A stretch of DNA of 64,000 bases. Origin: Urophycis tenuis. Its lineage: Eukaryota > Chordata > Actinopteri > Gadiformes > Phycidae. The translations under genes were made by a program, and so were the position numbers. The stretch covers positions 13,874,340 to 13,938,339 of the forward strand of contig JAXIVH010000005.1 of NCBI GenBank assembly GCA_036785325.1, read 5' to 3'. The notes under the pieces are model-generated. The model saw nothing but the letters and a program-made list of their open reading frames with translations. It ran no database searches and was not told the DNA's origin. This document shows, piece by piece, positions 18,535 through 30,933 of this stretch (its first letter is position 1; each line of letters opens with the position of its first letter).

Positions 18535-19263
18535 TTATAACTGATCCCAGTGTCACAGACATGATCAGACAATCACTGATTCAGAAACCTGATTCAAAAC
18601 TGCATGGTCTTACATTCACCAACTATTACTTCGCAAAAAATAGGATTTTCCTTTCCATTAAGTTTTTTTTTTTTAATGAAAAACAATCAACCGTATCGGC
18701 CTATAATAAATCCTATCAAAATGTAGATTTTTACTTTTATGCCAACTTTAAGTACAGAAAAAGAAAAATCCACATTCAATTCTCAGTATAAATATCCATA
18801 GATGACAAAGCTGCTTTGTCAAATATAAAATGTTTTTAGCCAGATGATATTTCTTCCAATACTTTCCGCAGAGATCTGACGTACATTCTACTCCTTCTCC
18901 CTGTGCCAAGTACCCACATCCACTGCTCACATCCACTGTTCAGTCCAGCAGCAAGGAACCGACGCAGACGCTGCGCATGCGCATGAGAGAAAGGTTAACA
19001 ACAGGTTTACAATAACTGGCAGAAAGGCACAGACGGTTAATCTCGCACTCTGGATGGGGGAAGAGGAGGAGGAGGAGGGGAGGAGGAGGAGGGATTGAAA
19101 AATGACTCCCAAACTCGAGGACAACACACAGCGCTGCAGCGACTAAGCCAACGAGGAGAAATAAAAGCCCCGTCATGGGGGGGGGGGGTTCAGAGCCTCC
19201 CTGTCAGCGAGGAGGGCCCTGGCCCTCCGTAAACAAACGCAGCCGTGTTTGGAGCTGCATAAA

Positions 19264-19304
19264 GGTCTCGACACGCCGACGGGGACCGACGGCGTGTCGA
19301 GACC
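19264..19304. repeat. 15-bp perfect inverted repeat
   Basis: GGTCTCGACACGCCG (19264-19278) and its exact complement (19290-19304) are separated by 11 bases. The hairpin lies in a CpG-rich block within the txlng 3' UTR; a smaller one (GGAGGGCC-CT-GGCCCTCC) is at about 19212-19229. Confidence 0.9.
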
Positions 19305-19712
19305 CTGGAGGACCCAGCCTCGCCTGAACAAAACACTTATTTCCTCCACTGGAGTTAAACCCGCCACGTCGCCCGCAGACTCCCGCGGGCGCTCGGACGC
19401 CGACGCGGGCATCGGTCAGAGGGCGCTTCCCTTTGAGGGGCGGTCCACAACAGACACAACTCAGAGCCCGGTGGGGGGACCACTAGCAGCGCCTGCACCC
19501 AGGTCCAGATAGCTATGATGACAGCGTCTGCAGTGGTGGTGGTGGTGGTGTTGGTGGGGGGGGGGGGAGAGCATGGGGAATGTTAAAACTCTAGCCCTTT
19601 TTTTTTTTTTTTGTCTCTCTCGACATTTTGAATGACTGTGTTTTACCAAGGCTGATTGGATTTGCATTCACAAAATGACGGAAACTCTGGGCACAATCTG
19701 CCCCGATGGCAG

Positions 19713-19743
<31 letters not shown>

Positions 19744-20445
19744 AAAGACTCAAGTATTGGAAAATAGTCAAGAGTGGTGGAGGGAGGGGGTAGCCTGTGG
19801 TGATTTTAGATTAAAATAAACCTGGCTCTACCATGACGCCAGGGGGAAATTCTGTAAATGCTACATGGTGCAATTTCCCTAAGGATTATATATATATATA
19901 AAAAAAAAAAACTGGCTACACTAGTAATGGAAAATCCCCCTCAAACAATACACCCAAATTATCATTATGACTATATTAGTCACTAAAAGACACTAAGAAA
20001 ATATGAAAAAGTAAAAATGCTAATTAGACCAAGACTCAAAGTGCAGCTTCCCTCCAGCTGCCACAAAATCCTATAAAATATGGTGGAGTGAGAGAAAAAA
20101 ACAAAAAAACACAGAAGGTACCAAGTGCTTGCTGCGAAGCAAATGATCTCCGACCAATGGAAAGTCAGGGGACAAAGAAACAGAAAGGACTAACTGATGC
20201 AATGTTTTACTCTTAAACTGTTACAAAAAAAAAGGAGGAAAAGAAAAAAAAACAAAAAAAAACAAAACAAAGGTTCCCTCAAGTGAAACATGGAGAATGT
20301 GAGTTCTAGGGACAAACCTAACAAGACAAGAAATCATACCTCAACTGAAGATGTGGTGGTTTAACCATGGAGTTGGAAAGCTAGGTAGCAGATTCTAAAG
20401 GACCCCCCCCCAGCCCCCCTTCCTTCACACACACAGACCAGCCCC

Positions 20446-23400
20446 TCAGTCCTGTGCTTGCTGTGTTGCTGGCTCCCCTGCAGAGTGGCCGCCCGCTGCA
20501 GTCTCCGTCCTCTCCTCTGGGGCCGTATGCTCCCGCTCCCCTTCCTCCAGTTCAAGGGGCGCGGACGTCGGGCGGGGCACATCGCCCTCCCCGTCCCCGG
20601 CCCCGTGGCCGGGCGCCCGGGCCTCCTCCGGCGTGTCCCCGGGGGGCGCGGGGCCCTCCTCCGCCCCGGTTGGGGGCTCGGCGGTGGTGGCGGCGGCGGC
20701 GGGTTCGGGCACTGTGGCGACGTCCTCGCCGCCCTGCTCCTGGAGGACGCTGAGGCGGTTGTTGAGGTCGTTGCGCTCCTTCTGCAGCGCCCGGCACAGC
20801 CTCTCCAGGAGCTCCAGCTTCCCCTGCAGGGCCTTGAAGTGGCCATCACGCAGGGTTTTCTATGGAGGGGGGGGATATGAAAGGAGAATCCCTGGTGTTT
20901 GACATTTTGGTCTCCACACAGACCCCAGTGGCAAGAGGTAAAACTGGAGATAGAGGAGGCAACGGCTTTCACTGCTAAAGCATCGGCATATCACCTTTAC
21001 ATTTAAGGAATTTAGCAGACGCTTTTGTCCAAAGCGACTTACAATCAGTACACATTTTTGTCATACATTTGTAGGATCGAACCGCCAACCCCTCCGGTTG
21101 GTGGACGACCCGCTCTACCCACTGAGCGACTGCCGCATATCTGGTACCCGAGTTGATGTGCCGTTTTTATCAAGTATGTCACAGACTCTCGGCACACGGC
21201 AAACAGCCCCTGGCTGCAGACACACCGGGCAGCCTGACTAAGCGCTGAGGTTTGTCACACTTCAGGTACAACCGAAGGATTGACGCTCACCTCCTCAGCC
21301 ATCTGAAGCAGGGCCTGGTTGTTGCTCTCCCATTTGGTCCTCCACTGCGTGGTCTCCTTCTCCAGTTTCTTGATCTTCTTGGTCATCTGAGGAAAGACAG
21401 AAAGGTACATCGATCATGTGAAATGCTCATTTTTTTTCTATACATTTTTCTATTGTGAGATTATTTCATTTTTTATGTCATCGAAATAATGTTCTTTTCA
21501 ATGGCAACTCGGGACAAAGGCCTTGCATGTTCACAACACGAAGAGATGGATGGGAGGGAGGGATATTTGGGATATTTGAGGGATAGAGGGATATTTGAAT
21601 AGACCTTTGGGTGCAACTTGTTGCTTACCTTCTCCATCTCTTGTCTGAACGTGGTGAACACCTCATTGCTTTTGGCCAGCGTGCTCTGGAACTCTTCAAA
21701 CTTGTCCATGTACAAAGACAGCTGGGAAACAGTCAAATTCATAGAGGTCAATTACAATTACCAAACCTACAGACAGAATATCCTTCATCCTGAACAAGAA
21801 GATGCCAGACGGGTTACCTGTTGCTTGAGTTGGGTCTCCTGCTCCTTCATCAGCTCACACTTGTGTCTGGATTCTGTGGCGTCCTTCAGCAGCTGTTGGA
21901 ATAACAAGATGCTCAGTTACATACCCTTTGAAGGAACTACACTAACTAGAACCATGCATGTTTTACCAAATCACTCCATTTAGCAACACAACTTTACATA
22001 AGCAAATTGCTGCATGACTGAATTCATACATACATAAAAGATAATATAAAATACATGTGTGCTACTTTTTGGACTATAGACAGGAAATGCATCTGTAGCT
22101 ATATACATACAAAATACTGTAAGAACATAGGTCTGTTTTTTTAATGGCATGAATTCATTTCATGGCATCCATGTCAATATTGCTAGTTACAGTCATAGTT
22201 ATAAGCACACATGTCAAATTACATTACATTCATCCATAACCTCACTGGCAACCTCCAAGACAACGACGTTGGAGATCACACACACCCACACATGCACGCA
22301 CGCGCACACCCACACCCACACACACGGCTATGGACTCACAAAGTCTCTCTCCCTCTGCTGTTTCTCCTCCACCTCCCTCATCATCTCCGTGATTCTCTGC
22401 AGCTTGGCGTCCATCAGCTGCTGCTGGACCTCCTTGTGCTTGAACACTTTGTCGATGTGCTGCCAGGGGGAAGTGTGCGATACACCATGAGTACAACCAA
22501 CGCAGAGCGAGGACAAACACCACCAGCCATACAACATCCACGGCCGGACTAGTCGTGTATTTGGTCAAGCAAAACAGTTCACTAGGGCTGTTTTGGCTAT
22601 TCTTACTAGCTCCCTTTAGAACAGATGTGGAACAATATATAATGACAAATATAGTTAATTTTTTATAGTAAAAAAAAATAATATTTTTAATAAAAATTTT
22701 AGTTAATTTTTCTTTTTTTTTTAAACTATATTCACTTTTAACTTTTTTTTCAAAGAACAATAAGGGATGCTGTTTTGTGAGGAATCGGCACTGCAGTAGC
22801 ATCACACTGTACATGGTCGACCCAAACCTAGAAACATCCATCTACACATCCCGCAGCATCCTTCCCCCTCACACAACCATCCAACATTTAAAAAAAAGGG
22901 GGCAACCAAGGATACCTCCATGTGAACACTCACTCTCAACCACTTTGACCGACCCACAAAATCCCACGAGAACCCCGACCCCCCGCGCTGCGACCCATAA
23001 ACAGGGCCCGGGCCCCACAGCCTAGTGACGCACCTCCTCGCGGAGCTCGTACTGCTCGATGAGCTTCTTCAGCTTGTCGGCCAGCTCCATGTTCTCCTGC
23101 CGCAGCTTGCCGTTGTGCGAGCTGTGCTGCTCCATCTGCATCTCGATGTCGTTCAGGGTCAGCTGGAAGTGCTGCATGGCCTCCTTGCGCTGCTCGTCGT
23201 ACTCCCGGGAGCGCTGGCCGTTCTCCTCCTGGGGGGGAGGGAGAGTGAGATAGAGAGGGGGGGGGGCAGGGTTAACGTGCTCAGTTTCCCACCAGACAAG
23301 AATGGCGAGTACAAAAAAAAAAGAAGGCATGGCATGCTGGGGGTTATGTGTTGGATGTGAAGGGAAATCCAGGTCACTCTGCTATATAGGTCTCAGCTTT

Positions 23401-25655
23401 GGGCTGGCGATATAATGGTTAGCCGACGGACATTCATTTTATTTCTATGTGAAATAATGCTGCTTAGTGTCTGTAGTCGCAAAACGATACCCCAAAATGT
23501 GTGTCTGGGGTGCACTGTGTGCAACATCACCAGCCACACATCACGACTGAGTAAATGTAGTACGAGGTCAGGAGACATCGTGGAAAAAGTACCGACTCCA
23601 CTGCTACTCCAATATTGATCCTCCTGTCTCGCACAAGTGCCGGCCGGCCAAGGGACCTGCAATGTAAATATGCCAAGCGGAGGAGAAGAATAAGGCGCCT
23701 GGGGAGGGCAGCCAGCGGGCGCACCTTCAGTGTCTTGTTGTGTCGCTGCAGCTCGCGACACAGGCTCTCCAGCTTGCTGCGCGCCAGGATGGCCTTGCTG
23801 TGCTCGCCCTGCAGGTGCAGCTTCTCCTTCACGATCTGGGACTGCTTCTTCTGCAGCGCCTTGACCTGCTTCTGGATGCAGCGGCTCTCCTCCAGCTGCA
23901 GGAGGAAAATGAGGAGAATGAGAAGGAGAGAGAAGGAGGAAGGAGGAGAGAGAAGGAGAAGGATGAGAAGGAGGAGAATGTCGCTGCGGCCGAGGCAGCA
24001 ACATTCACCGCCCGGTCAGAATATAGATACGAAAAACATGGGTCGGCCAAGTGGGCAACGCGGGCCTTGTCGCGACACAGCGGCCCTTAAAACAGCAAAT
24101 ATATCTCTCAATGTTCTATTTATGGAATGTTTTGTTCTTGACATGCCAATGGAAATAACATGAAAAGCCTACAGGCTAAATAATTCTAAAATAATTGGTT
24201 CAATTATCACAAAGCGATCTTGAACACCTTCCATCACATAGTACTAGGTCTGATATGTCTCGACTTGAGGCTGTCTGAAACGACTCAACTCGTCGGCTTT
24301 CGGGGTACAGCCCTCGTGTCAACAAGGGATTCTAAAGTGGTTCACTTCTAACCACCTGGAGGTTCTCGCTCCCGTCCCAGATCTTACCAGGTCAGCGTAC
24401 TTCTTGCACAAGGCGGCTAGTTTCTCCTCTGGCGTCGCCAGGGAGTTCAGCGCCTGCATCAGCAGAATAACTTCTTTCCCTGGGGCAAAAGAAGATAAGA
24501 ACTACATCTGTATCGCATCATTCAAAAGAAAGACAAAATTGACAAGAGTCGGTTGCATGGAATTTTGACCAACATTTACAAGAAACAAATGATCCCCAGA
24601 CAACACAATGAAGTGTAGATGTGGATCAGAGTGACCGATGACCTTCCAGCTAGCCTACCGAAGCCCTTTTCGTCCCTGGTCTTGGCATCCCCTCCTGGGT
24701 CCAGCTCAGGCTCCCCCAGGTCACTGGGACTGTCCTCTCGGCCCGGAGTCTCCCCTCTCAGCTCCTCAGAGCAGCACACCCCCAGGCTGAACTCACCAGC
24801 ATCCTCCTGAAACACACACACACACACGCACAGACATGCGCACACACAGACGCGCACAAGCACACACACACACGCACACGCACACGCACACTTTATGAAA
24901 TATCCCAGGACATGTCAAGTGGGGAACATGAATGGACCTGCTCATTTCCAACTTTTCATTCTGTACAAGAAAGTGCTGTGTTAGTTAAAATACTAATTGC
25001 TTAATGGACATTTTTGTTGTACCACATTCTTCATGATGAACGCAACATATTTAGGGCAGTGTTCAAAATACAAGCTGTTTGTACTTCCTATTTCAGCAGG
25101 AGAGAGGCAGGGCTTCTCTGAACGGCAACACACATGAGAACACCAAGCGGCCAGCACAGAGAGCAGTGTTGTGCAGCCTCAGCCTTCCTCCCTCTGTAAC
25201 CTCAGCAGAAGCTATTCAAATTTAGTTCACGCAATTTCCACTAAGTCAAGAGTTCACACGACTGCAAATTCACAACTGCAAATGCATGTGGTTTATGGAA
25301 ATGATCAATCCAAGTGTAACCATCCGGGCTAACACAAGTGTTGCAGTTACGACTATCTGTAGTTACCAAGTATAGTAATAGCATCCTAAAACCATACAAT
25401 GTTGACAGACAGACAGACAGACAGACAGACATACTTTATTGATCCCTAAGGGAAATTGCCTTTGTTGTATGCTGTATGCATGGAGTTACTGTATGCATGG
25501 AGTTAATGTATGCATGGAGTTAATGTTGTATGCATAGCATGCATGGAGTTACTGAAGCTTACCTGGCAAGGGCTGTCCAGCTCGGGCGGTGAATCATTGC
25601 CTCCGACTATTCTTCTGGTCGCCACATCAAGTTCACACACACCAGTCGCCTCCAT
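20446..25655 (-). CDS. txlng: txlng: taxilin gamma
   Basis: Cytoplasmic coiled-coil protein of the taxilin family, whose members bind syntaxins and the nascent polypeptide-associated complex and act in vesicle traffic. Ten coding exons in transcript order: 25563-25655, 24659-24806, 24388-24479, 23725-23895, 23034-23228, 22340-22459, 21818-21892, 21629-21721, 21291-21386, 20446-20859. Total 1497 nt, 498 residues, intact; human TXLNG is 528. It starts MEATGVCELDVATRR. Residues 1-80 are acidic and variable. About 81-400 form the conserved coiled coil, with LLMQALNSLATPEEKLAALC, HSKAILARSKLESLCRELQR, KLRQENMELADKLKKLIEQY, LYMDKFEEFQSTLAKSNEVF and ERLCRALQKERNDLNNRL. The tail from about 415 is Ala/Glu/Pro-rich. 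HSKAILARSKLESLCRELQRHNKTL and LSLYMDKFEEFQ favour gamma over alpha. It converges with rbbp7, as in human Xp22. Confidence 0.95.
20997..21138 (-). mobile_element. tRNA-derived SINE, copy 1
   Basis: On the minus strand it begins GGCAGTCGCTCAGTGGGTAG (A-box-like), continues to GGTTCGATCC (B box) and ends in the tail TAAGTCGCTTTGGACAAAAG followed by an A-rich end. It lies in txlng intron 9. It matches a second copy at 50456-50625. It is not a functional tRNA gene, since no cloverleaf 3' half is present. Confidence 0.85.
22262..22326 (+). repeat. CA-rich tract beside the txlng exon 6 donor
   Basis: Imperfect CA/CCCA repeat on the plus strand starting about 14 bases downstream (in transcript sense) of the exon 6 donor. 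Confidence 0.8.
22460..23033 (-). other. txlng: txlng intron 5
   Basis: Intron with A/T homopolymers (22660-22755) and a C-rich stretch near 22960-23010. No exon-like segment. Confidence 0.6.
24809..24890 (+). repeat. (CA)n tract abutting the txlng exon 2 acceptor
   Basis: Imperfect CA/CG repeat. In transcript sense it is a TG run ending directly in the acceptor TGTTTCAG of exon 2. Confidence 0.85.
25403..25466 (+). repeat. LINE-like 3' tail repeat, copy 2
   Basis: (GACA)n followed by TACTTTATTGATCCCTAAGG and GAAATTGC. Inverted relative to the copy at 16045-16106. In txlng intron 1. Confidence 0.6.
25467..25555 (+). repeat. Short tandem repeat beside txlng exon 1
   Basis: About five copies of a 17-20 base unit containing GTATGCATGGAGTTA, ending within about 10 bases of the exon 1 donor. 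Confidence 0.8.
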
Positions 25656-25680
25656 TTGTAATCCAATGTAAATATGCTGG

Positions 25681-26796
25681 CGTTCAATGAGAGTCAAAAA
25701 TAAACACAAACAGCTTTTATGGTTTGCCAGGAAACAAGCATGAAAAGCAGTGCAGTGCATATGCACACTTGTGTTTATTACACACATTGTACATGCAGTC
25801 CTACATAGTGGAAATGACTTGGTTGTCAATGCTTTCAGTAAAACACGTTCTTGAATTGCGAGGGTTATTGGAACCGCTTCTCGTGCACGGTACAGTTCTT
25901 CATGCAACAAGTATGAACGACACATTATATCATACATACATCATTTTAAGCACTCACTTTACAAACCAGTCCATATTGTTTTTAACAGCACCTCTACCTT
26001 ACAATAAAAGACAATCTATTGTATCGATGTTAAATAAGACAGGCCTGAAAACAAGACACTCTCTCACAGATTAAACAACACTTTACTCTGCATGACAACA
26101 CAGTGGACGCTTAAAGCTTAAAGACGATGAACACAGACTGTACACTGCAAGTTTCACCAAACCCAAACACATCAAGTGAAGTCACCAAGACTGACAAACT
26201 CACTGCACTGTGCGGAAGTTGAGGACGAGCTAACCTTGGAAGAGTTCAAGCAGTTGTACCAATGTTCAGTGAAGTTTGAACATCAGCCAACAAAACCATC
26301 ACAACTGTGATCACGTCCACCGTGTGCATCCTTGGTGATGAAATGTGAGTATAATAGGAACCTTGTAATGATTATTGTGGCTCTACTCTCATGTGTGGAG
26401 TGAGTTGTCCCACAGCTAGGCTAACAGCACATCATCTGTTGATGGAGAGGATGTCACGGTTCACCCACTGCTTCGTCCTCACACACAACTAGCCCTGGCG
26501 TTGCATCAGATGTTGAGCTGAAAGGTTCACCTCTTAGCCTGTGTTAATATGAAGAACACAGCTGTCCAATAGGAGCGAAACCTGGCAGCGTGTTGAAGCT
26601 GACAGTGCTAACACCCTAGCCGCTAGGTATTGGCTAACCATCAGGGCTACACACGTTCAACATCACTTTCATAACATTCACGGTTCTGCCGACACAGCGA
26701 GTTGTGGCTCAGTGTGATTTATGTCACGGGGCAAGATGGTTAATTTGTATACACGATAGAAATCAAATAAATAAGGCCGGAATAGAGCGTTACCTG
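25681..26796 (-). other. txlng: txlng first intron (inferred)
   Basis: No coding potential and few repeats. It joins the candidate 5' UTR exon to the start-codon exon. Confidence 0.4.
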
Positions 26797-26905
26797 CGTG
26801 TTCTCCTGCCAGAGATCAGAGTCGCTTTTACACTGTGGAGCGAAAACACTTTGGCTCCTCCTCTTCCGGGGGACGTCACAAGTTTAAACCACAGGTGGCA
26901 ACCCC
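26797..26905 (-). promoter_or_regulatory. txlng: txlng promoter and candidate 5' UTR exon
   Basis: On the minus strand TGACGTC (complement at 26872-26878, CRE half-site) is followed by CCGGAAG (26863-26869, ETS site), then GC-rich sequence ending at a good donor (CACGCAG|GTAACG, about 26796). That would be a non-coding first exon spliced to an acceptor about 25 bases upstream of the ATG (CGCCAG near 25680). Inferred from motifs only. Confidence 0.5.
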
Positions 26906-26906
26906 C

Positions 26907-26937
<31 letters not shown>

Positions 26938-26947
26938 ACACACACAT

Positions 26948-26990
<43 letters not shown>

Positions 26991-27129
26991 CACACACACG
27001 CACACACACACATACAGTATACATACATTCATACACACATATACACACATACATACATACATACATACATACATACATACATACATACATTCATACATAC
27101 ATACATACATACATACATACATACATACA

Positions 27130-27162
<33 letters not shown>
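26901..27162 (+). repeat. Compound poly-C / (CA)n / (CATA)n microsatellite
   Basis: Poly-C, then about 90 bases of CA-rich repeat, then about 110 bases of CATA units. It directly flanks the txlng promoter on its upstream side. Confidence 0.95.
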
Positions 27163-27163
<1 letters not shown>

Positions 27164-27951
27164 CAGGCCTAATAGGCTATACATTGTATTTTGAAATGAC
27201 TATATGAAACGATTCATCAAGTATTATTGGAATGAAACAATACGCGTTTTATGCTGTCAAATAAAGGTTGTTGCAAACGGCTAGGACAGCAGCACCATCG
27301 CCTATTTAATTGATTACCTGATTAAGAATGATGGGTCCTGTGGTGAACGAGATGGAGAGTTCGTTTAATTATTTAATTGTTTGCTTCTTGTCAACAACTG
27401 ATGTTCTGAACAAGCACTGTGATTTCAAATCATCACCAATAGGAGACAGCAATGTCAATGGAAAGCGATTGGAAAGCTCGCCATCGCCGTTTTTGCATGC
27501 AGGTGTGAGAAACAGTGGGTGCGCCATGATAAGGCGTAGGAGGTTTATGGGTGTTTTTAGAACACCCCCCAAAATAGCATGCACTCCATCCCCTTTAGGC
27601 TTTTCACAAATGGTTTAATTAAATTATCTGATAATTCAAACATAATGTAAAACAGAAGTATCTTACGTATCTTCGTTACGTATCTTCGACTAACATTGGA
27701 AATGAAAACCACTTAGTCTCTACGCTTGCTGATGGAAATTGTGTCGGTCAATTGATGATTAATGTATCTCCTATGATGAATACAATTTGAGCTTCTTATC
27801 ATCGGAAACCGTGAGATGAATTGATTCCTGTGATTAAATCAGGCTTCTCTGGGTACAACTTGGTAGTTTTCTTGAATTGAATTAAACATAAGGCTACAGA
27901 AACCCGGGTATATCACAGACACACACATACACACACAGAGAGAGACACACA

Positions 27952-28059
<108 letters not shown>

Positions 28060-28294
28060 GTCTTCTTATTTGGGATGGACCGAGGACTTTACGCATATTT
28101 TCGTCAATAAAACAATGCTGAAAGCAATCTTGTACGAAAAGAGGTGTACAGCCACCAACAGACCGAACAAAGGTATTGGGCTTCCCTCTTTCAACCAGGG
28201 CTTCAACTACTCTGCGAGGTGATGCGAAGCCACCTCCACTTTTACAGTAGTATTTTACACGGGGAGAATCCATGGTTGCTTCGGAAATCACTGA

Positions 28295-28551
28295 ACAGCG
28301 ATTGGCCCTTCCTAGTGACTTGTTCTGGTGCTAACAGCTGATTGGACGGGCTGTCTGAAGAGACCCGCCCATTTTCGCTCCTCTCGGTGAAGCCTCGACT
28401 TCTTCTACCCCCAAAAAGAAAAAAATCACTCGAGTGGGAGAGCAAACGCCGGGCGACGTTTAGAAGAAAAAAAAACCTTTGATATCTCAGCAAGATTCCA
28501 AGCATCGACACGTCGAGGAAATAAGCGACGGGTTTCAGTCACACGATTCTG
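28295..28551 (+). promoter_or_regulatory. ccdc102a: Candidate ccdc102a promoter and non-coding exon 1
   Basis: Two inverted CCAAT boxes (ATTGG at 28301-28305 and 28341-28345, exactly 40 bp apart), then GACCCGCCC (GC box), then a CpG-containing stretch ending at a strong donor (TTCTG|GTAAGA, exon end 28551). The next coding gene downstream on this strand is ccdc102a, so I assign the promoter to it by inference. Confidence 0.45.
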
Positions 28552-29291
28552 GTAAGATTGGTCTTCGTTGTTATATTTTTGTAGCCCCATCTTGCTGAAG
28601 TGTCTGTCGGTACAAAGACACTGCTTGAAACACTGGTGTCAAATAGCAACACAGCAGAATGTAGGGGGACCGTGTGTCTCTTCCCTACCGTCCTGGTGTG
28701 TGAACCTCCAACAACATTTTGTTATTAGAAAATGACAAACCTGTGTTTCCACTGCAAAAAAAATGTAACTGGACTAATAAACGGTGATTAACGTGATGGG
28801 AGCGACATGACTTTCTGGATGCAGCCACATTGCTTGACCTGAAGTTTTATTTGATGGACTCGATCAGTTCACTGACTCTATTCCAAGTGTATTTACGTAT
28901 TGAATGGCAAACCGGGTACATCTCACATATACTTGTGTGTGTAGGCCTGTACTGCAAAGTTAATGTTCTCCCTGGAGTGTCCAAGTAGACAACTAACAGA
29001 CCAACTAATTACCATACTAAGGCTCTTCAGATGATGATGATGATGATGACGATGGCGGTGTGTGTGGCATATCAAGATATGTCTTCATTGCAAGGGCAAC
29101 ATGCCGAACATTGTGTTTATTATTAACATTTCATCTCATTACAACCCGTATGTCCAACGATCTCACTGGCACATCACCGATGTCTGCCCACCTTACATAG
29201 AGAGGTGTCTCCTCTGTCTGTTGTCATAGAAACAAATAGTTTTTTTCTAAGAGTAGAAACATTTGCCAATGAGCTACATTACTTGTGCAGA

Positions 29292-29293
<2 letters not shown>

Positions 29294-29331
<38 letters not shown>
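29294..29331 (+). repeat. (TG)n microsatellite
   Basis: Pure TG tract. Confidence 0.9.
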
Positions 29332-29333
<2 letters not shown>

Positions 29334-29768
29334 AATGTGGATGTACCACTTGTGTTTTTTGTTAAAACAATTCATTTTCACATACCTATGTGGCAGCAAT
29401 GCCTTCTGTTGACTCAAATCCACACAGCACTAAGGGCCACGACCAAGTCGGTCTTTGTTTCCCTTCCTGTGGGGAATATCAACATCCTGCTTGTTCTCAG
29501 CAGCTCAGTCCAGGGCAGATCGCGTGCATTTACTGTGGTGGGAGCCCACCTCATCCCTCTGTTTTTCCCCATCTGTCACCATGTCGTTTCTCTGCTGTCG
29601 CTCATGTCACTCACTCCCTTTGGCATATTAACATTTAATAAACGTATTATCCTTTTGCACCAGAGTGGCTGGTGCAAATCCAGCATCAGAATACCCCCCC
29701 CCCCCACCCACCCCAACAAACATTGCTGTCTGTTTGTTTTTGGCACCATCTGATTGATGGTTAGTGAA

Positions 29769-29791
29769 GGGGGGGGGGGGGGGGGGGGGGG
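29769..29791 (+). repeat. Poly-G run
   Basis: About 22 consecutive G; a poly-C run lies 70 bases upstream (29695-29705). Potential quadruplex. Confidence 0.85.
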
Positions 29792-30348
29792 CTTCAGTTT
29801 GTATACTGTCAAACTGACAGTGTACCTCCAATCAGTGTGACTAAGTGAATTCCATGAACCACTATACCCTTCCCTCTTTCACCCTCTTCCTCTTCTCTCT
29901 TCGTATTTCATAGCACTCTTTACCTTTTCTCACTCTCTCTGTCTCTCCCCCCTTCAATTCATTGTCCACACTGTGTGTGTGCATTCGTTCAACGTGTCTC
30001 TCCAGGGGCCTGTAAGTCAAGTTGCTGTTGGCGGCCACAGGGCTTTGTGTAATTTAAATGTGTCTTGTCTCAGGGCAGTGTGTGAATGTGTTGTGTATGT
30101 GTGTGAATGTGTTGTGTGTGTGAGACCAAGAATACCTTGTAATAGTGCTCTCTCTCACCTCCCATAGTCCTCCATTTAACATTGCCGGTAGCAACTTCCT
30201 GTTGTTGTGATGGAGAATCTTTAAAACCAGGGTGAATGGGATGCAGTGAGTCCTGTTTAATACTGTCCTTCAACTAGGAATAATCTGATTTTCATATCCA
30301 GGCTTGTTTGTCCCAAGGTATTGATTTTCTCTGTGTTTGTCTTTGTAG

Positions 30349-30440
30349 CTTAATTATTTGACTCCTGTGAATCGGAGCGTAAGGCGAGACAGTTTCATGG
30401 AAAGTGGTGCACCATCGATTAAGCGAAAGGCCAGTAAAGG
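30349..30440 (+). other. Candidate unassigned exon with short reading frame
   Basis: Acceptor TGTGTTTGTCTTTGTAG, then an open frame (LNYLTPVNRSVRRDS..., with an ATG at 30397), then possible donors CCA|GTAAAG (30433) or AGG|GTGAAG (30440). If it is spliced from 30440 to the acceptor before 47073, the ATG would run 29 codons to a TAA at 47116, making a small upstream frame in ccdc102a mRNA. Family not recognised. Confidence 0.3.
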
Positions 30441-30737
30441 GTGAAGTTTGCGGGTGTCTTCTGCATTGTATCCTTGGTTGGGGTGGACGTTGGTCATTGC
30501 TAAATTTAGCCAGAGTTTAGACTCCGGGTTGGGACTCCGTAATTATGGCCAGCAGCAGTTTGCTTCTGAGCCGGCAGAGGAATGCCTTTGGTTCGGTCTT
30601 GTCACTGGGCTCGCACTTTCAGGATTTCCCAATGGCTCTCCTGCAATACTCTCTTACTCTTTAACTTGTGCATTTCTCGACACACGGTGCTTTTGTGTGT
30701 GCATGTGCATAGTGGGTTATTTGTTTTGTTTTGCCTT

Positions 30738-30900
30738 CTACTTGAGTTGTCAGATCTCACACATGGTAATTGTTGACTTTTGAATCCACTCACAGACTTC
30801 CTCATTCCATGCTAGGAGGTTCTCTGCTGCCTGCTGCCTATAGGAACTGACACACGCACACACACACGCACACACGCACACATGCGCACAAGCACACATG

Positions 30901-30930
<30 letters not shown>
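30738..30930 (+). repeat. Interspersed repeat copy B with CA tail
   Basis: Same orientation and sequence as 10420-10555, ending in a longer CA-rich tail. Confidence 0.75.

Positions 30931-30933
<3 letters not shown>

Larger units (their letters stand above)
17126..20445 (-). other. txlng: Long txlng 3' UTR
   Basis: About 3.3 kb without introns or recognised genes. It holds a puzzling open frame (18061-18534, minus), a GC- and CpG-rich block (about 19145-19500) with a 15-bp perfect hairpin, a CA tract (19713-19742) and A-rich runs near 20220-20270. Confidence 0.55.

Noticed and set aside
20361..20972. 203-codon minus frame over the txlng last exon
   Set aside because: Wrong frame relative to txlng; the frame ending at 20446 continues the taxilin coiled coil.
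26704..27207. 167-codon His/Thr-rich frame
   Set aside because: Translation of the CA/CATA microsatellite.
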